In this document: positions 1 to 5,450 of the stretch, piece by piece
How the letters are laid out: every line of letters starts with the position of its first letter
Numbering within the stretch: position 1 is the stretch's first letter
Assembly (NCBI GenBank): GCA_025355255.1
Contig: JANYAA010000200.1
Span: 1 to 9,630, forward strand
Length of the DNA stretch: 9,630 nt
Reading direction: 5' to 3'
From: Chloroflexota bacterium
GTDB lineage: Bacteria > Chloroflexota > Limnocylindria > Limnocylindrales > CSP1-4
Program-made: the position numbers and the translations under genes
The notes under the pieces: generated by a model
Databases searched by the model: none
Told to the model about the DNA's origin: nothing
The model's input: the letters and a program-made list of their open reading frames with translations, nothing else

Positions 1-591
1 GTCATCGGCGGCTCCATCCTGGCCATCCCGCTCGTGCTCACTGCACCACTCGCCGCGCCGGGGTACTACATCGACCCGGCCACCGGTATCCCGGCGGGCC
101 AGCTGTTCCCAGGCTACGTCCGGCTGCTCGCACCGCTGTTCAACATCACGGGGTCCTTCGCGCTGACGTTTGGCGCGCTGTATAGCACGTACGTCTTCAT
201 GCCGAAGAAGCGCGTCATCCGCTACGACTTGGACCGCTCCGAGGGCGCGCTGCGGTTCCTGCTGACGCTGCCGCTGGCGGCTGTCGCGATCACGGTGAAC
301 CTGATCGCCTCGTTGCCGGGAGCCGCGAAGGCGCTGTTCACCGGCAAGCTCCACAGCCGAGTCCCCGCCACGCTGCTGCTGGCGCTCGGTGCGTTTGTGC
401 CGTCGATCACCAGCGGCCTCAACCGCTTCGGCATGACGGGGACGTTCTTCCTGGGCGAGTTCCTGGGCGTCGTGTTCCACTTCGCCGGGTTCCTCGTGTC
501 CATCGAGGTGTTCCGCGAGTTCCGCGTGCCGTTCACCGGCATCGTGCTGCGCAGCCGGCGCGAGTCAGCTCCCGGCGGCGAGCTCGCGTAG
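1..591 (+). CDS. Multi-pass membrane protein of unknown function, 5' end outside window
   Basis: I do not recognise this family. The reading frame is open from the first base, so the gene starts upstream; a GTG at 34 and later codons are in frame but need not be the start. The visible 196 residues contain about five hydrophobic segments: one near the left edge, one ending in LYSTYVFMPKKR, one around ALRFLLTLPLAAVAITVNLIASLPG, one around VPATLLLALGAFV, and one around EFLGVVFHFAGFLVSIEVF. A basic loop (PKKRVIRYDLDRSEG) follows the second segment and a basic, Ser/Gly-rich tail ends the protein, both consistent with cytoplasmic faces. No catalytic motif is visible. The GNAT gene starts 14 bases after the stop on the same strand, so the two are probably cotranscribed. 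It could be the membrane part of a sensor or a small transporter, but nothing in the sequence decides this. Confidence 0.75.
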   Translation, partial: VIGGSILAIPLVLTAPLAAPGYYIDPATGIPAGQLFPGYVRLLAPLFNITGSFALTFGALYSTYVFMPKKRVIRYDLDRSEGALRFLLTLPLAAVAITVNLIASLPGAAKALFTGKLHSRVPATLLLALGAFVPSITSGLNRFGMTGTFFLGEFLGVVFHFAGFLVSIEVFREFRVPFTGIVLRSRRESAPGGELA

Positions 592-605
592 GCGCGCGTC
601 GCCGC

Positions 606-1115
606 ATGTCAGGTCCACCGGCAGGGCCGCGCGTCCGGCTCGCGCACCCCGATGAGCTCGCCCAGATCGGCGACCTGATCGTGGCCGCGTACCGCTCCGT
701 GGGCAGCAACCACCCGGAGTACGAGCCGACGCTGCGTGACGTGGCCGGGCGCGCGACGACCAGCAACGTGCTGGTGGCTGACGTGGCGGGCGCGGTTGCC
801 GGCACAGCGACGTTCGTCCCGCCGGGCGGAGCGATGTCAGAGGTTGACGATCCAGGCGCCGCGATGATCCGGATGCTGGCGGTTGCGCAATCGATGCGCG
901 GCCACGGGGCGGGCGAGGCGCTTGTCCGGGAGTGCTTGGCACGGGCGCAGGCCTGCGGGGCCGCACGCGTCCGGCTGCACACGGAGCCGCAGATGACGGC
1001 CGCGCACCGCCTGTATGAGCGCCTCGGGTTGGTCCGCGACCCGGCCTACGACTTCTCGCCCGTGCCGGACGTCGATCTTCTGGCCTACGTGCACGACCTC
1101 GGCGACGTGGCCTAG
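606..1115 (+). CDS. GNAT-family N-acetyltransferase
   Basis: 169 residues, the usual size of a single-domain GNAT enzyme, which moves an acetyl group from acetyl-CoA to an amine. The N-terminal strand and helix (VRLAHPDELAQIGDLIVAAY) are typical of the fold. The central strand ending in MIRMLAV leads into the acetyl-CoA pyrophosphate-binding loop at residues 97-103 (SMRGHGAG, an R-x-x-G-x-G/A pattern with R98, G101 and G103). The C-terminal part RVRLHTEPQMTAAHRLYERLGL (about 121-142) is the usual strand-helix preceding the last strand. The substrate cannot be told; small molecules, antibiotics and protein N-termini are all possible in this family. The ATG at 606 has no obvious Shine-Dalgarno sequence; it lies 14 bases after the upstream membrane gene, so translation may depend on that gene. 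A GC-rich hairpin starts 5 bases after the stop. Confidence 0.9.
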   Translation: MSGPPAGPRVRLAHPDELAQIGDLIVAAYRSVGSNHPEYEPTLRDVAGRATTSNVLVADVAGAVAGTATFVPPGGAMSEVDDPGAAMIRMLAVAQSMRGHGAGEALVRECLARAQACGAARVRLHTEPQMTAAHRLYERLGLVRDPAYDFSPVPDVDLLAYVHDLGDVA

Positions 1116-1119
1116 CGCG

Positions 1120-1145
1120 GGCCCAGGCGCTCGGCGCGCTGGGCC
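1120..1145 (+). terminator. GC-rich hairpin after the GNAT gene, possible terminator
   Basis: Arms GGCCCAG (1120-1126) and CTGGGCC (1139-1145) form a 7-bp stem. It continues as GCGC/GCGC (1127-1130 with 1134-1137) around a TCG loop, with one bulged G at 1138. It begins 5 bases after the GNAT stop codon. There is no T-tract, so it is not a classical intrinsic terminator; it may still stop or stabilise the transcript, as GC-rich bacteria often use U-less hairpins. The rest of the spacer up to 1292 shows no gene. Confidence 0.45.
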
Positions 1146-1292
1146 GCTGAGTCACCACCGCATCAACTGGGCGGTTCGGGTGCAGGGTTCGAACGTCGGA
1201 TCCGTGCTTCGGCGCATGGACTCGCAGGCGGTGGCCCAATCTGAGTCACTGGTGCATCAGCGGCCAGTTAGCAGCCCACGGTCTGGCGGACG

Positions 1293-2141
1293 CTAGAACC
1301 CCGCGCGCTCCACGTCGCGCACCGGTGGCAGCGCGTCGGGTCGCCGGTTCGCCAGCGCCGGGATCTGGCGCCGCGCCGCGCTCACCAAATCCAGGTCCAG
1401 CTCGGCCCGGACGATCTCCTCGTCGTCGCCCGCCTGCGCGATGACCCGACCCCACGGGTCCACCACCATCGAGTGCCCCCACGCGGCAATCGCCCCGGGC
1501 CCCCCGGCCCCACAGGCGCCCGCGGCAAGCACATAGGCGCCGTTCTCGATCGCCCGGGCCCGCAGCAGCGGCTCCCAGTGGTCCCGGCCCGTCCGCGCGG
1601 TGAACACGGCAGGCACCGCCAGCATCTCGGCCCCGGCCACGGCAAGCGAGCGGTACAACTCCGGGAACCGCAGGTCGTAGCAGATGGACAGCCCCAGCCC
1701 AACCCCGTCCAGGGATGCCACCACCGCGCGGTCCCCCGGCGTCACTCGTGCGGACTCCAGATCGGACGGCCCCTGGTCCACCGACACGTCAAACAGATGC
1801 AGTTTGCGATACCGGGCCACCAGGGCACCGGAGCGGTCAAACAGCACCGCCGTGTTGTACGGCCGGGCCGGATCGGCCGACGCCTCCGCATGCGATCCGG
1901 CTAGCACGTAACACCCGGCAGCGGCCGCCACCGCGGCAAACGGCGCCGTGGTGGTGCCTGGCACGGTCGCCGCCGAGGCGCGGAACCCCTCTGCCGAGCC
2001 CCGGTACTGCACGTACTCGGGCAGGATCACCAGGTCCGAGCCCGCCGCAGCCACTGCGGCGAGAGCCGCAGCCCGCGCCAGGTTGGACGCCACGTCGTCG
2101 CGCGCCTCAACCTGGACAAGGGCCACCCGCAGGGCTCGCAT
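1293..2141 (-). CDS. Carbon-nitrogen hydrolase (nitrilase superfamily, Nit/omega-amidase-like)
   Basis: The 282-residue product has the full nitrilase-superfamily core. The catalytic triad is visible: Glu42 in LVILPEYVQY, Lys113 in YRKLHLFD, and nucleophile Cys154 in LSICYDLRFPELYR. The C-terminal part carries ENGAYVLAAG and GHSMVVDPWG, typical of this superfamily. RKLHLFDV and ICYDLRFPELYR resemble the Nit1/Nit2 branch, whose studied members hydrolyse omega-amides (alpha-ketoglutaramate) or deaminated glutathione. The exact substrate is inferred, not shown. Length is normal and the enzyme should be cytosolic. I prefer the ATG at 2141 because MRALRVALVQVEARDD is the expected first beta strand. 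An in-frame ATG at 2189 would add 16 residues (MGRVKLPVCACAYHRA) with no family match. The gene is divergent from the metal operon and convergent with the GNAT gene, so it probably stands alone. Confidence 0.92.
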   Translation of the reverse strand: MRALRVALVQVEARDDVASNLARAAALAAVAAAGSDLVILPEYVQYRGSAEGFRASAATVPGTTTAPFAAVAAAAGCYVLAGSHAEASADPARPYNTAVLFDRSGALVARYRKLHLFDVSVDQGPSDLESARVTPGDRAVVASLDGVGLGLSICYDLRFPELYRSLAVAGAEMLAVPAVFTARTGRDHWEPLLRARAIENGAYVLAAGACGAGGPGAIAAWGHSMVVDPWGRVIAQAGDDEEIVRAELDLDLVSAARRQIPALANRRPDALPPVRDVERAGF

Positions 2142-2147
2142 GGCGCG

Positions 2148-2153
2148 ATGGTA
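2148..2153 (-). promoter_or_regulatory. Possible -10 element for a leaderless nitrilase-family mRNA
   Basis: On the minus strand, TACCAT (fits TAnnnT) ends 6 bases before the ATG at 2141, and no Shine-Dalgarno sequence precedes that ATG. The spacing would place the transcription start at or next to the start codon, giving a leaderless mRNA. No convincing -35 hexamer lies 17-18 bases upstream, so this is weak. Confidence 0.25.
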
Positions 2154-2163
2154 CGCGCACGCG

Positions 2164-2178
2164 CAAACCGGAAGTTTG
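2164..2178. promoter_or_regulatory. Inverted repeat between divergent genes, candidate operator
   Basis: A perfect inverted repeat has arms CAAAC (2164-2168) and GTTTG (2174-2178) around a 5-base centre, CGGAA. It is one of the few A/T-rich patches in a very GC-rich spacer. It overlaps the -35 hexamer proposed for the metal operon and sits about 25 bases upstream of the hydrolase start. That is where a repressor controlling one or both directions would bind. The arms are only 5 bp, so chance is possible. Confidence 0.3.
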
Positions 2179-2205
2179 ACCCGGCCCACCCCATGCGGCT
2201 ACAGT
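2176..2205 (+). promoter_or_regulatory. Candidate sigma70-type promoter of the MgtE_N/NRAMP operon
   Basis: TTGACC at 2176-2181 (5 of 6 matches to the -35 consensus) is followed after 18 bases by TACAGT at 2200-2205 (4 of 6 to the -10 consensus). The start point would be near 2212. That leaves a leader of about 190 bases before the ATG at 2406, unusually long for this compact region. The call is by pattern only. Confidence 0.4.
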
Positions 2206-2276
2206 CGGGGTGGCCCTGCCGCCGCCGCGCGCCCGGGCGTCAAAGCCGCACGAGGAATCCTCCCCCCGTGGAGAAC

Positions 2277-2402
2277 GGACCTAGTCCAGCCGGCCAGCGC
2301 GCCGGCAGCCCAAAGGTCCAGCCCGCCCTCTGACGGCCACGCCGGCCCATCCCGCCGGCTCGGCCACCGCTGGCGGACTGACCTGTCCCCTGCAAGGTGG
2401 CC
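2277..2402 (+). promoter_or_regulatory. Structured 5' leader of the metal-transport operon
   Basis: Several perfect stems can be drawn. An outer stem GGACCT (2277-2282) with AGGTCC (2314-2319) encloses GCCGGC (2289-2294) with GCCGGC (2301-2306). A second hairpin pairs GCCGGC (2341-2346) with GCCGGC (2354-2359). GGCCACC (2362-2368) can pair with GGTGGCC (2396-2402), which overlaps the likely ribosome-binding site AAGG (2394-2397) and could hide it. I see no match to the conserved cores of the M-box Mg2+ riboswitch or the yybP-ykoY Mn2+ riboswitch. In such GC-rich DNA some of these stems will be accidental. No gene is visible in 2142-2405. Confidence 0.3.
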
Positions 2403-2405
2403 ACC

Positions 2406-3662
2406 ATGCGCTTCCTCAGCCGCTGCATCGGCCTGCCGGTGCGCGATCCGTCCGGCGAGCCTCTGGGCTCCATTGCGGACCTGATCGTCGCCATCGGCGG
2501 CAAATACCCCCCGGTCACGGGACTCGTCGTCAAGACCGACCGCCGCAGGATCTTCATCCCCTGGGGCGATGTCGAGCGCTTCGAGCATGATGGCGCGCGC
2601 CTGCTCGTGCGCACGATCGATATCGGGAAGTTCACGCAGCGGCGCCACGAGATCCTGCTCAAGGCCAACCTGCTCGACAAGCAGATCGTGGACATCGAGG
2701 GCCGCAAGGTCATCCGCGTCAACGACGTCTGCCTGGACACCGTCGATGGCCGGCTTCGGCTGGTGGCGGTTGACGTGGGCGCAGCCGGCCTGCTGCGAAG
2801 GCTCGGCATCGAGGGCGCGTTCCGCACGGTTGCCCGAAACCTCAAGGCGGGTCTGCCGGAGCGCTACATCGACTGGGAAGATGTTGATCCGCTGGACTCC
2901 ACGATCGCCAGCGTGCGCCTTCGCGTGCCCCACGCCAAGCTGGCGGAGCTGCACCCGGCGGACCTCGCGTCCATCATCGAGGACCTCGCCCCGCGCGACC
3001 GCGCCGGCATCCTCGCATCCCTCGACGACGAAGCCCTGGCGGATGCGGTCGAGCAGATGGAGCCCGAGACCCAGGTGGACGTCATGGAGGACCTGACGCC
3101 GGAACGCGCGGCCGACATCCTCGAGGAGATGTCCCCCGACGACGCGGCGGACCTTGTGGCGGACCTGGACCAGGACACGCGCGACGAGATCCTCGCGCTG
3201 ATGGAGAAGGACGAGGCAGCCGAGCTTGGGGAGCTGCTCGGCTACGACGAGGACACCGCCGGTGGCCTGATGACCACCGAGTTCATCGTGGTGGAGAACC
3301 ACCTCACGGCGGGCGGCGCCATCGACCGGCTGCGCGAGCTGGAGCCCGACGCCGAGACGATCTACTACGTTTACGTGACGGACGAGGACAACAAGCTCGT
3401 CGGCGTGATCTCGCTGCGCGACCTCATCGTGGCCAGGCCCGAGACGCCTGTGCGCGACGTGATGATTGACGAGCCCGTGGCCGTCAACGTCAACGCGGAC
3501 CAGGACGAGGTGGCCGAGGTGGTGGCCCACTACAACCTGCTGGCCGTGCCCGTGGTGGACGACAGCGGCGTACTGATGGGCATCGTCACGGTGGACGACG
3601 CGCTGGACACGGTCATCCCGACGGCGTGGAAGAAGCGCCTCCCCCGCGTGTTCAGCAGGTAG
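2406..3662 (+). CDS. Soluble PRC-barrel + MgtE_N + CBS-pair protein, putative Mg2+ sensor
   Basis: 418 residues with no membrane segment. Residues 1-70 (LSRCIGLPVRDPSGEPLGSI... to FIPWGDVERFE) look like a PRC-barrel. A second similar unit spans about 88-135 (NLLDKQIVDIEGRKVIRVNDV). Residues about 175-285 are an acidic MgtE_N superhelix with repeated LHPADLASIIEDL and MSPDDAADLVADL units. The family signature YDEDTAGGLMT (280-290) leads into two CBS motifs (about 288-345 and 350-405). In MgtE channels, MgtE_N plus CBS binds Mg2+ and gates the attached pore; here that pore domain is missing and an NRAMP transporter follows 9 bases later. It therefore probably senses Mg2+ and controls the partner (inference). 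I chose ATG 2406 because AAGG lies 8 bases upstream; GTG at 2397, within that site, would add three residues. It might instead respond to nucleotides bound by the CBS pair. Confidence 0.9.
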   Translation: MRFLSRCIGLPVRDPSGEPLGSIADLIVAIGGKYPPVTGLVVKTDRRRIFIPWGDVERFEHDGARLLVRTIDIGKFTQRRHEILLKANLLDKQIVDIEGRKVIRVNDVCLDTVDGRLRLVAVDVGAAGLLRRLGIEGAFRTVARNLKAGLPERYIDWEDVDPLDSTIASVRLRVPHAKLAELHPADLASIIEDLAPRDRAGILASLDDEALADAVEQMEPETQVDVMEDLTPERAADILEEMSPDDAADLVADLDQDTRDEILALMEKDEAAELGELLGYDEDTAGGLMTTEFIVVENHLTAGGAIDRLRELEPDAETIYYVYVTDEDNKLVGVISLRDLIVARPETPVRDVMIDEPVAVNVNADQDEVAEVVAHYNLLAVPVVDDSGVLMGIVTVDDALDTVIPTAWKKRLPRVFSR

Positions 3663-3671
3663 GGGGCGGGC

Positions 3672-4994
3672 ATGGCTGGCATTCCTCCGAAGCCGGGCGA
3701 CGACGGCCGCGTCCGCGCCGCACGAGCCCGGGTGCGCGTAGTCCGCCCGTTCCCGCGGCTCCCGCAGTGGCGGGTGCGCCTCATCGCCTCGCTGGCCGTC
3801 CTGGGGCCGGGGCTCGTCAGCGGCTTTGCCGACAACGACGCCGGCGGCATCACCACGTACTCGATCGCGGGTGCCAAGTACGGCTACGCGCTGCTCTGGG
3901 TCATCCTCGCAAGCCAGGTGGTGCTGTTCTTCACGCAGGAGGTTGGCGCGCGGCTTGGCCTCGCCACGGGCAAGGGGCTGATCAGCCTCATCCGCGAGCG
4001 GTGGGGCGTGCGCTGGACCGTGTTTGCCGCCGTGCTGATGCTGGTGGCCAACCTGGGCTCCATCGTGGCCGAGTTCGCGGGCATCGGCTCCGCTCTCGGC
4101 ATCTTCGGCGTGCCCACACAGATCAGCGCCGCCGTCGCCGCCGTTGTGGTGGTGGGGTTCATCGCCCTTGGCTCCTACAGCCGCGTCCAGTACCTGTTTG
4201 TCGCAGTGGGCATCGCGGTCTCGGGCGCATACATCTTCTCGGCCATCGAGGCCAAACCGGACTGGGGGCTGGCCTTCACCAACCTGATCGGGCCGCACCT
4301 CACCACGTCGCCGGCGTATTGGCTCACCGTCGTGGGCACCGTGGGCACCACGATCACGCCGTGGGGCCAGGCGTTCATCCAGTCCTATGTGGCGGACAAG
4401 GGCCTGCGGCCCGACGACATCAAAGCCAGCCGCGTGGACGTCTTCGCTGGCGCCCTGCTGACGAACGTGATCGCGGCGGTCATCGTGATCGCCTGCGCAG
4501 CCACCCTGTTCACCCATGGGCTGGTGATCAACTCGGCAGCTGACGCGGCGCGGGCGCTCGAGCCCATTGCGGGTACCGCAGCCACCGTCGTGTTTGCGGT
4601 GGGTCTGCTCGGCGCGTCATTTCTGGGCCTCGGCGTGGTGCCGATGTCGTCCGCTTACGCCACGTGCGAGGCGTTTGGCTGGGAGACCGGCGTCAACTGG
4701 AACTGGCGTGAGGCGCCGGCGTTCTACGGCCTGCTGGCGTTCTTCATCGGGTTCGCGGCGCTGTTCGTCATGATCCCCAACCTGCCGCTCATCCAGGTCA
4801 TGTTCAGCGCCCAGGTGCTCAACGCCCTGCTGCTGCCGTTCATCCTGGTGTTCGTCATGAAGCTCGCCACGGACCGCGAAACGATGGGCGACCTCGCCAG
4901 CGGCCCTGTGCTCAGCGCGATCGGCTGGATCTGCACGGGCTTGCTCGTGCTGCTCTCGGTGATTCTCGTGGTGACCGGGATCTTCGGCGTCTAG
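3672..4994 (+). CDS. NRAMP-family divalent metal transporter with non-classical metal site (NRMT-like)
   Basis: 440 residues, about 11 membrane segments, LeuT-like fold, inner membrane. After a basic cytosolic N-terminus (1-35), TM1 reads LGPGLVSGFADNDAGGITTYSIAGAKYG, unmistakably NRAMP-like. By alignment from memory, the classical TM1 motif DPGN becomes D56-A57-G58-G59: Asp stays, Asn is lost. In TM6 the classical A-x-x-MPH becomes T226-T-I-T229-P230-W231, so the Met and His are replaced. In classical NRAMPs, Met favours Mn2+/Fe2+ over Mg2+ and Ca2+, and the His takes part in proton coupling. Loss of both recalls the NRAMP-related Mg2+ transporters (NRMTs). With the MgtE-type sensor 9 bases upstream, Mg2+ is the best guess; uptake versus export is not decided. 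GGGGCGGG before ATG 3672 may serve as ribosome-binding site. Confidence 0.92.
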   Translation: MAGIPPKPGDDGRVRAARARVRVVRPFPRLPQWRVRLIASLAVLGPGLVSGFADNDAGGITTYSIAGAKYGYALLWVILASQVVLFFTQEVGARLGLATGKGLISLIRERWGVRWTVFAAVLMLVANLGSIVAEFAGIGSALGIFGVPTQISAAVAAVVVVGFIALGSYSRVQYLFVAVGIAVSGAYIFSAIEAKPDWGLAFTNLIGPHLTTSPAYWLTVVGTVGTTITPWGQAFIQSYVADKGLRPDDIKASRVDVFAGALLTNVIAAVIVIACAATLFTHGLVINSAADAARALEPIAGTAATVVFAVGLLGASFLGLGVVPMSSAYATCEAFGWETGVNWNWREAPAFYGLLAFFIGFAALFVMIPNLPLIQVMFSAQVLNALLLPFILVFVMKLATDRETMGDLASGPVLSAIGWICTGLLVLLSVILVVTGIFGV

Positions 4995-5026
4995 TGCGCC
5001 AGCGCCGCTGAGGACCCTGCAGTGCT

Positions 5027-5066
5027 GTGGGTATTCCTGCGGGAGATCGATCCCGCCGATTCCCAC
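5027..5066 (+). terminator. Imperfect long hairpin after the metal operon, possible terminator
   Basis: GTGGG (5027-5031) pairs with CCCAC (5062-5066). Inside, GCGGGA (5039-5044) pairs with TCCCGC (5051-5056) around the 6-base loop GATCGA, with unpaired bases between the two stems. It starts 32 bases after the transporter stop codon. There is no T-tract. Confidence 0.4.
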
Positions 5067-5254
5067 CGCAACGTGTCGCTGTGATGCGTGGGAGATATCG
5101 TCGCGACGCCGCCACGCCCCGAAACGCCCGTGATGTGTCGCAGGCATTCGCCCAGGAGATCGTGCCGACATGATCCATCCCGAATCGATGTCCCCCGCGA
5201 ATACAGGGGCACCGCCTGCGCTTCGCTCGCGCCTGGGCCGCGCATAGTCCGGCG
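5067..5254. other. Non-coding stretch between the metal operon and the VOC remnant
   Basis: I find no reading frame with family character on either strand, no RNA gene and no clear promoter. Together with the remnant that follows, this gives about 450 bases without an intact gene in an otherwise tightly packed region, which fits a place where genes have been lost. Confidence 0.5.
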
Positions 5255-5441
5255 ATGACCGACCGCGACCCGTCCTTCGACCTTGGCCCCATCGGCCAGA
5301 TCCGGATCCCCATGAGCGAGTGGAGTGCGCCGCTGACACATGATCTTCGATGACGGCCCCAGCGCCGCCTGGATGTGCTTCGCAAAGGACGCGGACGACA
5401 ACAACGTCGCGCTGATGTCCGAGGTCCCGAGCGGGAGCTGA
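5255..5441 (+). pseudogene. Remnant of a VOC-family (glyoxalase/bleomycin-resistance-like) gene with internal deletion
   Basis: Two ends of a VOC protein lie side by side in different frames. From ATG 5255 the frame reads MTDRDPSFDLGPIGQIRIPMSEW and stops at 5351-5353; GPIGQIRIPMSEW is the typical first beta strand (usual form: hIxIPVsDwdrA). From 5340 another frame reads IFDDGPSAAWMCFAKDADDNNVALMSEVP and stops at 5439-5441. That is the typical C-terminal strand (usual form: WMxFFKDPDGNxLALMSE), which normally carries a metal-binding Glu near its end. VOC proteins of this kind have about 120-130 residues, so roughly 60 central residues are missing and the join, near 5320-5340, is out of frame. 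The remaining peptides cannot form the fold. VOC genes are often found near YCII/DGPF-ECF sigma loci such as the one just downstream, here on the opposite strand. Confidence 0.7.
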
Positions 5442-5450
5442 GGGCTCAGC
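5437..5450. terminator. Small hairpin over two convergent stop codons
   Basis: GCTGA (5437-5441), loop GGGC, TCAGC (5446-5450). The left arm contains the stop codon of the VOC remnant and the right arm the stop codon of the sigma-factor gene on the other strand, so it is symmetric for both transcripts. The stem is short and lacks a T-tract; termination activity is doubtful. Confidence 0.25.

Noticed and set aside
1181..1200. tRNA-like T-loop: GGGTTCGAAC in the spacer between the GNAT and hydrolase genes
   Set aside because: The base after the loop is G instead of the required C, the flanking T-stem does not pair, and no acceptor or anticodon arm can be drawn around it. GTTCGAAC (1187-1194) is simply a palindrome.
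2206..2405. Known M-box or yybP-ykoY riboswitch in the leader of the metal operon
   Set aside because: I looked for their conserved cores and found none; only generic GC-rich stems can be drawn.
2199..4517. Very long open frame (772 codons) on the minus strand opposite the metal operon
   Set aside because: It mirrors the codon-position bias of the real plus-strand genes, is rich in His, Arg, Ala and Gly without domains, and the plus strand here has clear MgtE_N, CBS and NRAMP motifs.
4991..5404. Overlapping minus-strand open frames in the gene-poor stretch
   Set aside because: They have no family character and run opposite the VOC remnant and the hairpin; their composition is that of non-coding GC-rich DNA.
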